From assembly GCA_947460045.1 (NCBI GenBank), contig CANHGC010000043.1:1-9041 (forward strand): 9,041 bases of DNA. Reading direction: 5' to 3'. Both the position numbers and the translations under genes were made by a program. Position 1 is the first letter of the stretch; each line of letters begins with the position of its first letter. This document shows, one piece after another, positions 1-6,736 of this stretch. This DNA is from Bacteroidota bacterium (lineage in GTDB: Bacteria > Bacteroidota > Bacteroidia > NS11-12g > UBA955). Below the pieces are notes generated by a model. It was not told the DNA's origin, ran no database searches, and saw only the letters and a program-made list of their open reading frames with translations.

Positions 1-2
1 GG

Positions 3-53
3 TACTTTTTTAATACAGGTATGAGTTGCTCTTTGTTCAATGCCGGCCAATGA
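3..53 (+). other. Possible C-terminal tail of a truncated rightward gene
   Basis: From base 3 a frame reads YFFNTGMSCSLFNAGQ and stops with TGA at 51-53. This would be the end of a gene entering from the left and converging on lhgO, with about 22 bp between the two stops. The opposite strand of the same stretch is also open in one frame, reading leftward past the lhgO stop to the window edge, with a possible TTG start. A continuation of the lhgO operon is therefore equally possible. I see no hairpin here. With so few codons neither reading can be proven. Confidence 0.2.
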
Positions 54-75
54 ATTTAATAGGGAGGTGTATTGA

Positions 76-1278
76 TTAGTTCAATTTTTTCATGGCTCTT
101 TCTGCCACTTCAAGTCCGATAGAAAGGGAACTGGTAGCAGCTGGGCTGGGCGCATTGAGGACGTGAATGAACGAGGTGGATTCTTGGATGTAAAAATCAT
201 CGATCAGTCCACCATCTTTGTCGCACGCCTGGGCTCTTACGCCGGCACCTGCAGGTACTAGGTCGTCTTCTTGGATGGCGGGCACCAATTGTTGCAGCGC
301 TTTTACGAATGCGGGTTTGAAATAGGAACGGTGATATTCGCCCAATCCTGTTTTCCAATATTTGCTCGCCACTTTGCGGAATCCAGCAAACGAGATGCTC
401 TCCCAAAATTCACTCCATTTGAAATCTGTTTTTTTGTAGCCTTCGCGTTGAAATGCAAAAACCGCATTGGGGCCTGCTTCAATTTCTCCAGAAATTCTGC
501 GGGTAAAATGTACACCCAAGAAGGGGAAATTGGGATCTGGAACAGGATAAATGAGGTTTTTAACTAGGTGGGCTTTTTCGGGCTTGATGGAGTAATATTC
601 CCCCCTGAAAGGAATGATTTTCATGTTGAGTTTTTCTCCCGCCATCGCAGCCACTTTGTCGCAGTATAAACCCGCGCAATTGATGACCAAATTGGCCTCG
701 TATCTTTGGTCATCGGTGTGAACCACGGCGCCGTGCTCGTTGCCAACAATCGCATTGATTTTTGAGTTTAAAACGATGGTTCCGTTGGGGTTGTTGTTGA
801 TATTTTCGGCCAATTTTACTGCTATCTGTTTGTAGTCTACGATGCCCGTTTGGGGTACGAAAACGCCTTTGATGCCTGTGCAATTGGGTTCGTATTGTTT
901 GATTTCGTCTTTGTTCAAGAATCGAAGTCCCGATAATCCATTTTGTATACCTCGTTGGTACAGGGCTTCGAGTCCGGCAATTTCTTCTGGTTTGATGGCC
1001 ACTACCACTTTGCCACAAAGTTCGTATTTGATGTTTTCGGCTTTGCAAAAATCGATGAGCATATCGTATCCGCGCAGACAATTTTGTGCCTTTAAGCTGC
1101 CCGGTTTGTAATAAATGCCCGAATGGATTACCCCGCTGTTGTTGCCTGTTTGGTGTTTGGCTACGCCGTTTTCTTTTTCAAGAATGGTTACGGTGATGTT
1201 GTTGTTGAGTTTTAGCAATTGGTGTGCGGTTGACAGCCCCACGATGCCTCCGCCGATTATCAATACGTCTGTTTTCAT
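76..1278 (-). CDS. lhgO: L-2-hydroxyglutarate oxidase (LhgO/YgaF family, FAD-dependent)
   Basis: This FAD enzyme oxidises L-2-hydroxyglutarate to 2-oxoglutarate and, in characterised relatives, passes electrons to the respiratory quinone pool at the inner membrane. The 400-aa product starts with a Rossmann dinucleotide motif (GGGIVG, residues 9-14). It then shows the family signature NSGVIHSGIYYKPGSLKA (48-64), a second FAD-contact segment VINCAGLYCD (198-206), IIPFRGEYY (222-229), GAGVRAQA (344-351) and NAPSPAATSSL (375-385). Length is normal for the family. I take the ATG at 1278. A TTG five codons upstream (1293) is also in frame but lies 2 bp from the preceding stop and adds residues before the motif that the family does not need. 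It lies just downstream of the DUF2851 gene on the same strand, so co-transcription is likely. No csiD-like gene is visible, so a metabolite-repair role (clearing 2-hydroxyglutarate made by side reactions) is my inference rather than glutarate catabolism. Confidence 0.93.
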   Translation of the reverse strand: MKTDVLIIGGGIVGLSTAHQLLKLNNNITVTILEKENGVAKHQTGNNSGVIHSGIYYKPGSLKAQNCLRGYDMLIDFCKAENIKYELCGKVVVAIKPEEIAGLEALYQRGIQNGLSGLRFLNKDEIKQYEPNCTGIKGVFVPQTGIVDYKQIAVKLAENINNNPNGTIVLNSKINAIVGNEHGAVVHTDDQRYEANLVINCAGLYCDKVAAMAGEKLNMKIIPFRGEYYSIKPEKAHLVKNLIYPVPDPNFPFLGVHFTRRISGEIEAGPNAVFAFQREGYKKTDFKWSEFWESISFAGFRKVASKYWKTGLGEYHRSYFKPAFVKALQQLVPAIQEDDLVPAGAGVRAQACDKDGGLIDDFYIQESTSFIHVLNAPSPAATSSLSIGLEVAERAMKKLN

Positions 1279-1290
1279 CGATTCTAGATA

Positions 1291-1298
1291 CAAAGTTA
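1291..1298 (-). promoter_or_regulatory. Candidate Bacteroidota -7 element (TAACTTTG) before lhgO
   Basis: Read leftward, TAACTTTG matches the Bacteroidota consensus TAnnTTTG exactly. It overlaps the TAA stop of the DUF2851 gene, with 12 bases between it and the lhgO ATG at 1278. A TTG lies about 21 bases further upstream, near the place expected for the -33 box. A transcript from here would have a leader of only a few bases. It could be an internal promoter, or chance. Confidence 0.3.
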
Positions 1299-2582
1299 CG
1301 CCTCAGGTGCCATGAATGGCAAGTTTAATAAATGACGACCAATTTCACAGTCTTGGCATTTTTTGATATCGCAATAAAGTTTGTGCTGTGCGATCAGCGA
1401 TTGGCTGATTTTGGCCGATGAGTATTTTACGTTCAGCGGTTGCAGTATTCGGGTGATTTGATTGTTTTCTGGCGGTAATTGATCGAGTAATTCATCCGCT
1501 ACTTCAATCAATTGGGGCTTGTTGGTTTCCAATCCAAATGCGTATAAGAACGGGATGAGGCCATTGAGAATGATTTTTTGTGCATGTTCGATGCCGTTTG
1601 AGGCTTTGTGGCTCGCCGAGGGTCTGCCCATAGAATAGTGGGTTTCCCAGTATGTGTTTGGGTTTGAGGAAAAGTACTGTATCCAATCTGCAATTTTTGT
1701 TGATTTGGGTGCGAATACATCCGATAAATCTGCATGTTTCTCACCTAGCCATTGGGCGAATTGTGCCATTCTGATTTGGGGAAATGCCGGCGGTCTCACT
1801 TGTTTCGTGTTCCATGGCAACGCATCTGAGGGTTGTAATTGATATTTGATGGACAGATAGGCATATTCTTCTTGTAGCAATTGACAGTATTCATCGGCTG
1901 GATCACCGTTGTGCAGCCATCCAGATTGGCCAAACAAATACGCCATGATGACCTTTGGGTTGTGGTTTCGCATCAACAGGTTTTTGTGTAGGTTCTGGAT
2001 GAGGCTGTCGCAGGCATTGCGATTGGCTTTTCCCATCCATGCTGTAAGAATGCACCACAATGCGGTGTACCACCAATCTTGATGCAAATGTTTGTGCTGG
2101 TGAAGAATAAGGTGGGTTTTGAGGTTGAAGCGTTTTTTGAGGGCGATGGATAATTGTTTGGATTTTGCGGACTCATCGCTCAAGTGAATCAGGGCACTGC
2201 ACGATATTTCATTGGGTTCGGCGTGGTTTTGAATTTGCGCTCCCTGTATGCGTTGTTTGAGGCATAAACACTCCAAGGATTGTCCGTTTTCTAGTAGGCA
2301 TTCCTTATTATTGTCCCAAACTACATGCAATATGGTTTGATTGTATCTGGGATCTTTGTGGTGGTTGTGTGCAAACCAATCTGAGGCTTTTATATGTATT
2401 TCAATCGCGCCAAATAATAGAAGTCCATCGATGCTGATACTCGCATTGAGAAAATCAGGTCCATTCTGGTTGTTCCATTCCCCAGGGTGGTGAATGTGAA
2501 TGACTTTTCCGCTGTTTGTTTTGAGTTGATGTGGTTTGAAGGCTTGCTTTTCCCAAATCCGCTGTAGTCCGATCTCTTTCAC
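1296..2582 (-). CDS. DUF2851 family protein of unknown function
   Basis: A 428-aa protein matching the DUF2851 family, which is widespread in Bacteroidota and has no established function. The conserved N-terminal block is easy to see: HHPGEWNNQNGPDF (31-44), GAIEIHIKASDW (58-69), histidines at 72-75, Y80 and LHVVW (85-89). A later conserved part has RPPAFPQIR (263-271). Near the C-terminus there is a cysteine group C404-x4-C409-x2-C412, with H400 close by, which could bind metal. There is no signal peptide or membrane helix, so it should be cytoplasmic. The start is a GTG at 2582: an in-frame TGA lies six codons upstream and the next internal Met is more than 200 residues in, so no other start keeps the conserved N-terminus. 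lhgO follows on the same strand, 17 bp to its ATG. PD at 42-43 followed by E61-x-H63 resembles a PD-(D/E)xK nuclease core, but this is inference only. Confidence 0.85.
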   Translation of the reverse strand: MKEIGLQRIWEKQAFKPHQLKTNSGKVIHIHHPGEWNNQNGPDFLNASISIDGLLLFGAIEIHIKASDWFAHNHHKDPRYNQTILHVVWDNNKECLLENGQSLECLCLKQRIQGAQIQNHAEPNEISCSALIHLSDESAKSKQLSIALKKRFNLKTHLILHQHKHLHQDWWYTALWCILTAWMGKANRNACDSLIQNLHKNLLMRNHNPKVIMAYLFGQSGWLHNGDPADEYCQLLQEEYAYLSIKYQLQPSDALPWNTKQVRPPAFPQIRMAQFAQWLGEKHADLSDVFAPKSTKIADWIQYFSSNPNTYWETHYSMGRPSASHKASNGIEHAQKIILNGLIPFLYAFGLETNKPQLIEVADELLDQLPPENNQITRILQPLNVKYSSAKISQSLIAQHKLYCDIKKCQDCEIGRHLLNLPFMAPEA

Positions 2583-2617
2583 AGTGCAAAGGTGATTTCA
2601 AGTTTTTGATAGAAAAA

Positions 2618-2646
2618 ATGCCGCGGGGCATATTGGCGAATATTGC
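2618..2646. other. Two overlapping small inverted repeats in the divergent promoter region
   Basis: ATGCC (2618-2622) can pair with GGCAT (2627-2631). The overlapping ATATT (2630-2634) can pair with AATAT (2639-2643), and GC pairs extend this second stem past a one-base bulge. The two stems share bases, so they exclude each other. They lie between the divergent DUF2851 and GT2 genes, about 36 bp upstream of the DUF2851 start. They could be a protein-binding site or leader structure, but stems of 5-7 bp also arise by chance. Confidence 0.25.
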
Positions 2647-2676
2647 AACGAGAACTTTTGCTGTGGTAAAAATTGC

Positions 2677-2701
2677 CAGGGTCGTCAGAATTTCAGGGTC
2701 G
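2677..2701 (+). repeat. Direct octamer repeat CAGGGTCG upstream of the GT2 gene
   Basis: CAGGGTCG occurs at 2677-2684 and again at 2694-2701, a spacing of 17 bp start to start. The second copy ends 6 bp before the candidate -7 box TAATTTTG. This is the region where an activator or repressor would act. The regulator is unknown. Confidence 0.35.
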
Positions 2702-2707
2702 ATGCTG

Positions 2708-2715
2708 TAATTTTG
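2708..2715 (+). promoter_or_regulatory. Candidate Bacteroidota -7 promoter element (TAATTTTG) for the GT2 gene
   Basis: TAATTTTG matches TAnnTTTG exactly and lies 10 bases before the ATG at 2726. I see no good TTTG/TTG -33 box at the usual spacing, which would fit a promoter that needs an activator. Transcription starting some 6-7 bases downstream would leave a leader of only a few bases. Confidence 0.4.
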
Positions 2716-2725
2716 TCGTTACATC

Positions 2726-3541
2726 ATGAGTATCAAAAAGCTATCCATCGTAATTCCAGCTTACAACGAAGCGAGAACGATTCACCATATTTTAAATAAA
2801 GTGGATGCGGTTCAGTTGATTGGTAATATTGAAAAGGAGGTCATTGTGGTGAACGATTGTAGTACAGATGCTACGGCTCAGGTGTTGCGCGATTATGCGT
2901 TGGCTCACCCGAACATGGGGTTGCAGTTGTTTGATCATGAGGTAAATCAAGGGAAAGGCGCGGCGTTGCATACCGGAATTAAAAAGGCAACGGGCGATGT
3001 GCTTGTGATACAAGACGCGGATTTGGAGTACGATCCCAATGAGTTCAATGTATTGCTGAAGCCCATTTTGGATGATTTTGCCGACGTGGTTTATGGGAGC
3101 AGGTTCATGGGTGGAAAACCGCATCGCATTTTGTTCTTTTGGCATAGCATTGGCAATCAATTCCTTACGTTTTTAAGTAACATGTTAACGAATTTGAATC
3201 TTACCGATATGGAAACGTGTTACAAAATGTTTCGTACAAATATGATTCAGACTTTGGAATTGAAAGAGAAGAGATTTGGTTTCGAACCTGAAATTACGGC
3301 GAGAATTTCTAGAATCAAGGGAATTCGAATTTATGAGGTGGGTATCAGTTACTACGGCAGAACTTTCGAAGAAGGCAAGAAAATTGGATGGAAGGATGGA
3401 TTTAGGGCCATTTATTGTATTTTGAAATACAACCCACAGCGTTTGATGCGATACGTGCTGATGCTCTTGGGTGCCGTGGGATTGGGGATGTTTTTATATG
3501 TTGCTGTGGGTTTGGGCGTTGTTTGGATGAAATCCCTGTGA
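2726..3541 (+). CDS. Family 2 glycosyltransferase, polyprenyl-phosphate sugar synthase (DPM1-like)
   Basis: A 271-aa GT-A fold transferase of the dolichol-phosphate mannosyltransferase type. Such enzymes move a sugar from a nucleotide donor to a polyprenyl phosphate on the cytoplasmic side of the inner membrane. Visible motifs are VIPAYNE (9-15) and NDCSTD (43-48) for the nucleotide, NQGKGAAL (74-81), the metal-binding DAD (97-99), YGSRFMGG (123-130) and [11 protein letters not shown] (160-170), a stretch characteristic of DPM-like members. [10 protein letters not shown] (185-194) is also conserved in this group. One hydrophobic helix follows (about 242-267), so the protein is probably anchored by its C-terminus. 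The ATG start puts the first beta strand directly at the N-terminus. The gene runs divergently from DUF2851, and the GT-C gene follows after about 94 bp, a likely functional partner. The sugar cannot be told from sequence. Confidence 0.9.
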   Translation: MSIKKLSIVIPAYNEARTIHHILNKVDAVQLIGNIEKEVIVVNDCSTDATAQVLRDYALAHPNMGLQLFDHEVNQGKGAALHTGIKKATGDVLVIQDADLEYDPNEFNVLLKPILDDFADVVYGSRFMGGKPHRILFFWHSIGNQFLTFLSNMLTNLNLTDMETCYKMFRTNMIQTLELKEKRFGFEPEITARISRIKGIRIYEVGISYYGRTFEEGKKIGWKDGFRAIYCILKYNPQRLMRYVLMLLGAVGLGMFLYVAVGLGVVWMKSL

Positions 3542-3573
3542 TGGGTTGAATAGTGTTCTAACTTTCGTGAACG

Positions 3574-3636
3574 ATGGGTGTTTTATATGATAATGTTTAC
3601 GAGGGGTTCGTTTTTGTTAATTGCAAATTGAGGTGA
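3574..3636 (+). CDS. Possible 20-codon leader ORF coupled to the GT-C gene
   Basis: ATG at 3574 opens a frame of 20 codons ending in TGA at 3634-3636. The last base of the stop is the first base of the GT-C start ATG (TGATG), an arrangement typical of termination-reinitiation. An in-frame TGA two codons upstream limits it to this ATG. The peptide starts MGVLYDNVYE and has no recognised features. It may simply be chance reading of an intergenic gap. Confidence 0.25.
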   Translation: MGVLYDNVYEGFVFVNCKLR

Positions 3637-5156
3637 TGCGGGATTTTTTATTCAAATATCAATGGGTGTTGATTCTCGTCGTGTCGGTAATAGGTGGATT
3701 TTTATGCATGGATAGTGGGCACGAATGGGGTGATGATTTCGCGCTGTATTTACATCAAGCTCAATGTTGGGTTGATGGGGGTATGGATGTACTTGCCGCA
3801 GAGAATAAGGATTGCATGGATACGTCGGATGGGCTATTGGGTCCTTATCTATATCCGCAAGGTTTTCCATTGTTTTTGAGTTTTTTTATTCGATTGTTTG
3901 GTCTTTTGGGGCTAAAAGGTTTGCCGTTGTTGTTGGCTTTGAAAATGGCCAACTTTGTTGTGTTTCTATTGATTTTGACTGTGTTTTTGAAACTGTTAAA
4001 TATCAAATTTGAAGGCAATAGAAATAAAATTTTGCTGGCATTTGTGCTCATTGCATGGCACCCCAAAATCTGGGAGGCTGCGGATCGATTGTCATCGGAT
4101 TTATGGTTTACGGGATTGGTGATATTGTTTTTTTATGGATTGAATGTTGAGTTTAAAGCCGGGTGGACAAAAATTCTCACATTGAGTTTGTTGGTTTTGG
4201 TGGCTACGGCAACCCGAAGTAATGGGATTTTTTTGGTTGCGGCGTGGGTGATTCAAGAGTTTTTGGTATGGCGAAAGTTTGGGAAATCGGAAGGGTTGGT
4301 GCCTGCGTTTTTATTGGGCGGGTTGGCTGGATTTCTCGCATTGTCGGCCGATGCGGGTAACGGCTCCAATCATTGGGTGTTGTTGCGTGAAATTCGGTTT
4401 GAAACCATTGTGGATCATTTGGGTGTTTATTTTCAAATGGCAGGAACGTATCCGTTTTGGCATTTTGCCACGGCAATGAAGTTGTTTCCATGGGCAGTGG
4501 GATTTGTGTGGTTGGGTGCTTTGTTTTTTTGGATATTGGTGGTTTGGGGTGCGATGAAAAGTGGGCCAAAATGGATGGGCGCTGTTGTGTTTTTGGGGCT
4601 CAATTTGTCTTTGTATGTGGTTTGGCCATCGGTACAGGGGATGCGTTTTTTGTTTCCATTGTTGCCGTTGCTTGTCATTTTCTTGGTTCAAGGCATGGAT
4701 GGTTTCTGGAAGAAATTCTTACCTGTGTTAACCACTGTTTGGAATGGAATGCCTGCTGGTGTTGCATCGTTAAAAAATTGGGTTTGGGGTATTGTTATAC
4801 TGGTTCTGGTGCAGGGTGTGATGACTTCTGTTTTCTATACAAACCTGGATACCAATCAGGCCTATTCAAAGCCGGTGAGGGAACTCTATGATTTTGTATT
4901 GCAGTCTGTAAAGCCGGAGGAGAGGGTGTCTTTTCACAAGCCGCGTTTGATGCATTATGTGACGGGAGCTAAGGTGTATCGCATCGCTCAAGATCCTAAA
5001 GATCATGCTGATGCTGTTGCAAGATTGCAAGTGAAGGGCGTGGATTATTGGATTTTAGAAAAGCACATGTGGACATCAGGCAGAGGTGTGCCTGTGTATT
5101 CTTTGAATAAAGTGTTTGAAAATCAACAGTTTGTGGTGTATCAGATTGGCCGTTAG
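3636..5156 (+). CDS. Polytopic GT-C glycosyltransferase (ArnT/GT39-like)
   Basis: A 506-aa integral membrane protein with roughly a dozen hydrophobic segments from residue 11 to about 400 and a soluble C-terminal part (about 402-506) on the periplasmic side. The first extracytoplasmic loop carries WGDDFALYLHQA (31-42); its D33-D34 fits the catalytic acidic pair of GT-C enzymes, which use polyprenyl-phosphate sugars. YLYPQGFPL (71-79), ATRSNG (192-196) and QGMRFLFPLLP (334-344) also fit the ArnT/PMT-like group. The acceptor (protein, lipid A-type lipid or other glycan) is unknown. I choose ATG 3636. A TTG at 3621 and a GTG at 3633 are also in frame but would add only a few residues before the first helix. 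The upstream GT2 protein could supply its lipid-linked sugar donor. The gene ends just before a hairpin terminator. Its coding strand is very rich in G and T, and Leu is mostly TTG. Confidence 0.82.
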   Translation: MRDFLFKYQWVLILVVSVIGGFLCMDSGHEWGDDFALYLHQAQCWVDGGMDVLAAENKDCMDTSDGLLGPYLYPQGFPLFLSFFIRLFGLLGLKGLPLLLALKMANFVVFLLILTVFLKLLNIKFEGNRNKILLAFVLIAWHPKIWEAADRLSSDLWFTGLVILFFYGLNVEFKAGWTKILTLSLLVLVATATRSNGIFLVAAWVIQEFLVWRKFGKSEGLVPAFLLGGLAGFLALSADAGNGSNHWVLLREIRFETIVDHLGVYFQMAGTYPFWHFATAMKLFPWAVGFVWLGALFFWILVVWGAMKSGPKWMGAVVFLGLNLSLYVVWPSVQGMRFLFPLLPLLVIFLVQGMDGFWKKFLPVLTTVWNGMPAGVASLKNWVWGIVILVLVQGVMTSVFYTNLDTNQAYSKPVRELYDFVLQSVKPEERVSFHKPRLMHYVTGAKVYRIAQDPKDHADAVARLQVKGVDYWILEKHMWTSGRGVPVYSLNKVFENQQFVVYQIGR

Positions 5157-5162
5157 TAAATG

Positions 5163-5200
5163 TTACGGAAAAAGAAATCGTATGATTTCTTTTTCCGTGA
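5163..5200. terminator. Bidirectional terminator hairpin between convergent genes
   Basis: Bases 5165-5179 pair perfectly with 5184-5198 (15 bp) around a 4-base GTAT loop, and T163-A200 with a G:T pair extends the stem. The 3' arm holds a TTTCTTTTT run and the 5' arm the matching A-run, so it can act in both directions. It lies 6-8 bp after the GT-C stop and about 45 bp after the end of the convergent propeller gene. Confidence 0.85.
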
Positions 5201-5243
5201 AGTTGGCCTTGTAAAACCGAATTCCTGAATTGGGCGGATCTAA

Positions 5244-6632
5244 TTATCTGCTGGGGTTTATCGGGTTGAGAAGTTGGAAGGCGTTGGCTATTTCTTTGAG
5301 TGTGTAGGTTTTGATTTTGCCTTGATTTCCTACAAGGATGAGGTTTTGACAATCGAAGGCGCATGCATTGAATCCTTTGTCTTTGGTTAGCGGCAACCAA
5401 TTTTTGCCTTCATCGAACGAAATATCTGTGCCAGTTGTGCCCGTGCAGATGGCGATGGATAGATTTTTTTGATGGTTCACCTCGAAGAAATATTGGGCTG
5501 GCTGTAATTGGTGGGCGTTTGAAAATGCATCACACTGGTTGTTTTTGTTATGGAAGAACGCGTTGAATAGGCTGTCTTTGTTGATTGGGGTACTCACGCA
5601 AATGCCACTGCGGTATCCATGGGGTGGCGTTTTACAAGGGTACCATTGTTTCAAAATGTTGGGTGTGTATGCGGCGATTTGGCCCGTTGAATCACCTCGG
5701 AAGTTGGGTTGGGTGTAGTTGCCACCAATGGCGATGCCTTTGCTTGTTTGGAATGTGGTGAGGCCATAGCAGCCCCATGCTTGTCCGCCTTTGAAGTGCA
5801 AAGACAGGTTTGGTAATGGGTTGAAGATCCATGGTTTCTCGGGGTTGTTTGGGCGGTATTTGATTTGGACCAAATGAAATTGTGGCGAATGCCCGCCGCC
5901 GGCGAATCCCACCGTGATGGAGTGGCTATTTGTTTTTGGGTTGCTTCTGCTTGAAATGATTGACAGGGAAGTGCCGCTGGCCGCAAAGAAAGATTCTAGC
6001 GTGTCTGTGGGCGTAAGCCAATCAGATTTTGGGACGGATACCCAAGTGCTTCCAAAATCAGTTGTGAGCAGTGCGGTGAATTGGTTGGTGTTGGGTAGGG
6101 GGTCGCCGAGAATCATGCCTACACCAGTGGATGGGTCAATTTCAATGGCATCGAGAAAGATCCCAGGGGTTTCATTGTGGTAAGCGGTTTTCCATGTTTT
6201 TCCGCCATCGGTGGTTTTGATTACAACTGCGCTATCGCTCACGCTCATGGCCACGGCAATTTGATCGTTGATTGCCCAGATGTCGCGATAATCTTTGTTT
6301 GTATAGGGTGTTGCCAGGGTGTCGAAATGCAATTCGTTGGCGGCATTATATTGCCCTCTGAGGATTCTGGATTGTGTGCCGCTGATCCATGTGGAGTTGT
6401 TAGGGGTTGTGCATAATCCTCTGTAGTGTGGGGGTTTGAGATTGGCTTGAGCTTGTGCTTTTTGAGGGATGGGCGCGAGGCAGGCCAACATCGCCAAGAA
6501 GAGAATTTGTTTCAATGAGTTTTTGGATTTGGGTGTGGGCTCTGATAAGGGCTCGGATGAGGGGTTTGACGAGGTCTTTGTTGAGGGGTTTGATGTGAGA
6601 TTTGACGTGGGAGATTGGGCGAATTTAGGCAT
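5244..6632 (-). CDS. Exported Ycf48-like/BNR beta-propeller protein
   Basis: A 462-aa protein with sialidase-type BNR/Asp-box repeats, TTDGGKTW (140-147), TTDFGSTW (190-197) and SFDEGKNW (405-412), and a closing strand LILVGNQGKIKT (431-442). This fits the Bacteroidota propeller group related to the photosystem II assembly factor Ycf48/HCF136. Public annotation often calls it 'oxidoreductase', which the sequence does not support. A signal-peptide-like helix (LKQILFLAMLACLAPIP, 40-56) followed by QKAQAQA suggests export with cleavage near residue 61-63. No C-terminal type IX secretion domain is seen. Before the helix are 39 residues rich in Ser, Pro, Thr and Asn, encoded by a degenerate 12-bp repeat. 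ATG 6632 is the only upstream ATG. A TTG at 6515 (residue 40) would give a textbook signal peptide with no extension, so the true start is uncertain. Function is unknown. It is convergent with the GT-C gene and divergent from the UspA-like gene. Confidence 0.75.
   Translation of the reverse strand: MPKFAQSPTSNLTSNPSTKTSSNPSSEPLSEPTPKSKNSLKQILFLAMLACLAPIPQKAQAQANLKPPHYRGLCTTPNNSTWISGTQSRILRGQYNAANELHFDTLATPYTNKDYRDIWAINDQIAVAMSVSDSAVVIKTTDGGKTWKTAYHNETPGIFLDAIEIDPSTGVGMILGDPLPNTNQFTALLTTDFGSTWVSVPKSDWLTPTDTLESFFAASGTSLSIISSRSNPKTNSHSITVGFAGGGHSPQFHLVQIKYRPNNPEKPWIFNPLPNLSLHFKGGQAWGCYGLTTFQTSKGIAIGGNYTQPNFRGDSTGQIAAYTPNILKQWYPCKTPPHGYRSGICVSTPINKDSLFNAFFHNKNNQCDAFSNAHQLQPAQYFFEVNHQKNLSIAICTGTTGTDISFDEGKNWLPLTKDKGFNACAFDCQNLILVGNQGKIKTYTLKEIANAFQLLNPINPSR
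6541..6612. repeat. Degenerate 12-bp tandem repeat, about six copies
   Basis: On the plus strand the 12-mers starting at 6541, 6553, 6565, 6577, 6589 and 6601 share the pattern TYTGAYGAGGGG with substitutions; TTTG recurs every 12 bases from 6565 to 6604. The copies at 6553-6564 and 6577-6588 are the closest. A weaker seventh unit may lie at 6529-6540. In the propeller gene the unit codes for four residues (SNPS, SEPL, SEPT and similar), before the signal-like helix. Confidence 0.7.
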
Positions 6633-6670
6633 TGATTGGGGATGTTGTTGGTGTATAAACTATTCATTAA

Positions 6671-6687
6671 AAGTGTGATACGCACTT
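6671..6687. promoter_or_regulatory. Imperfect palindrome in the divergent intergenic region
   Basis: AAGTGTG (6671-6677) and CGCACTT (6681-6687) form a 7-bp inverted repeat around ATA, with one G:T pair. It lies about 39 bp upstream of the propeller ATG and 49 bp upstream of the UspA-like ATG. That position suits an operator acting on either gene. No regulator is identified. Confidence 0.35.
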
Positions 6688-6736
6688 GATAATATGGAAA
6701 GTTTTCATGAGATTCGGTGTAAAATTAACAAAGCCT

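Noticed and set aside
4457..4891. A 144-codon rightward ORF inside the GT-C gene
   Set aside because: It is a frame-shifted reading of the membrane protein, rich in Cys, Gly and Phe, and has no start context or family match.
5219..5231. Short inverted repeat AATTC-CT-GAATT
   Set aside because: A 5-bp stem with a 2-base gap is too short to support a function and lies beside a much stronger terminator.
5244..5400. Possible type IX secretion sorting domain at the C-terminus of the propeller protein
   Set aside because: The end of the protein completes a propeller strand and lacks the Gly-rich beta-sandwich motifs of T9SS C-terminal domains.
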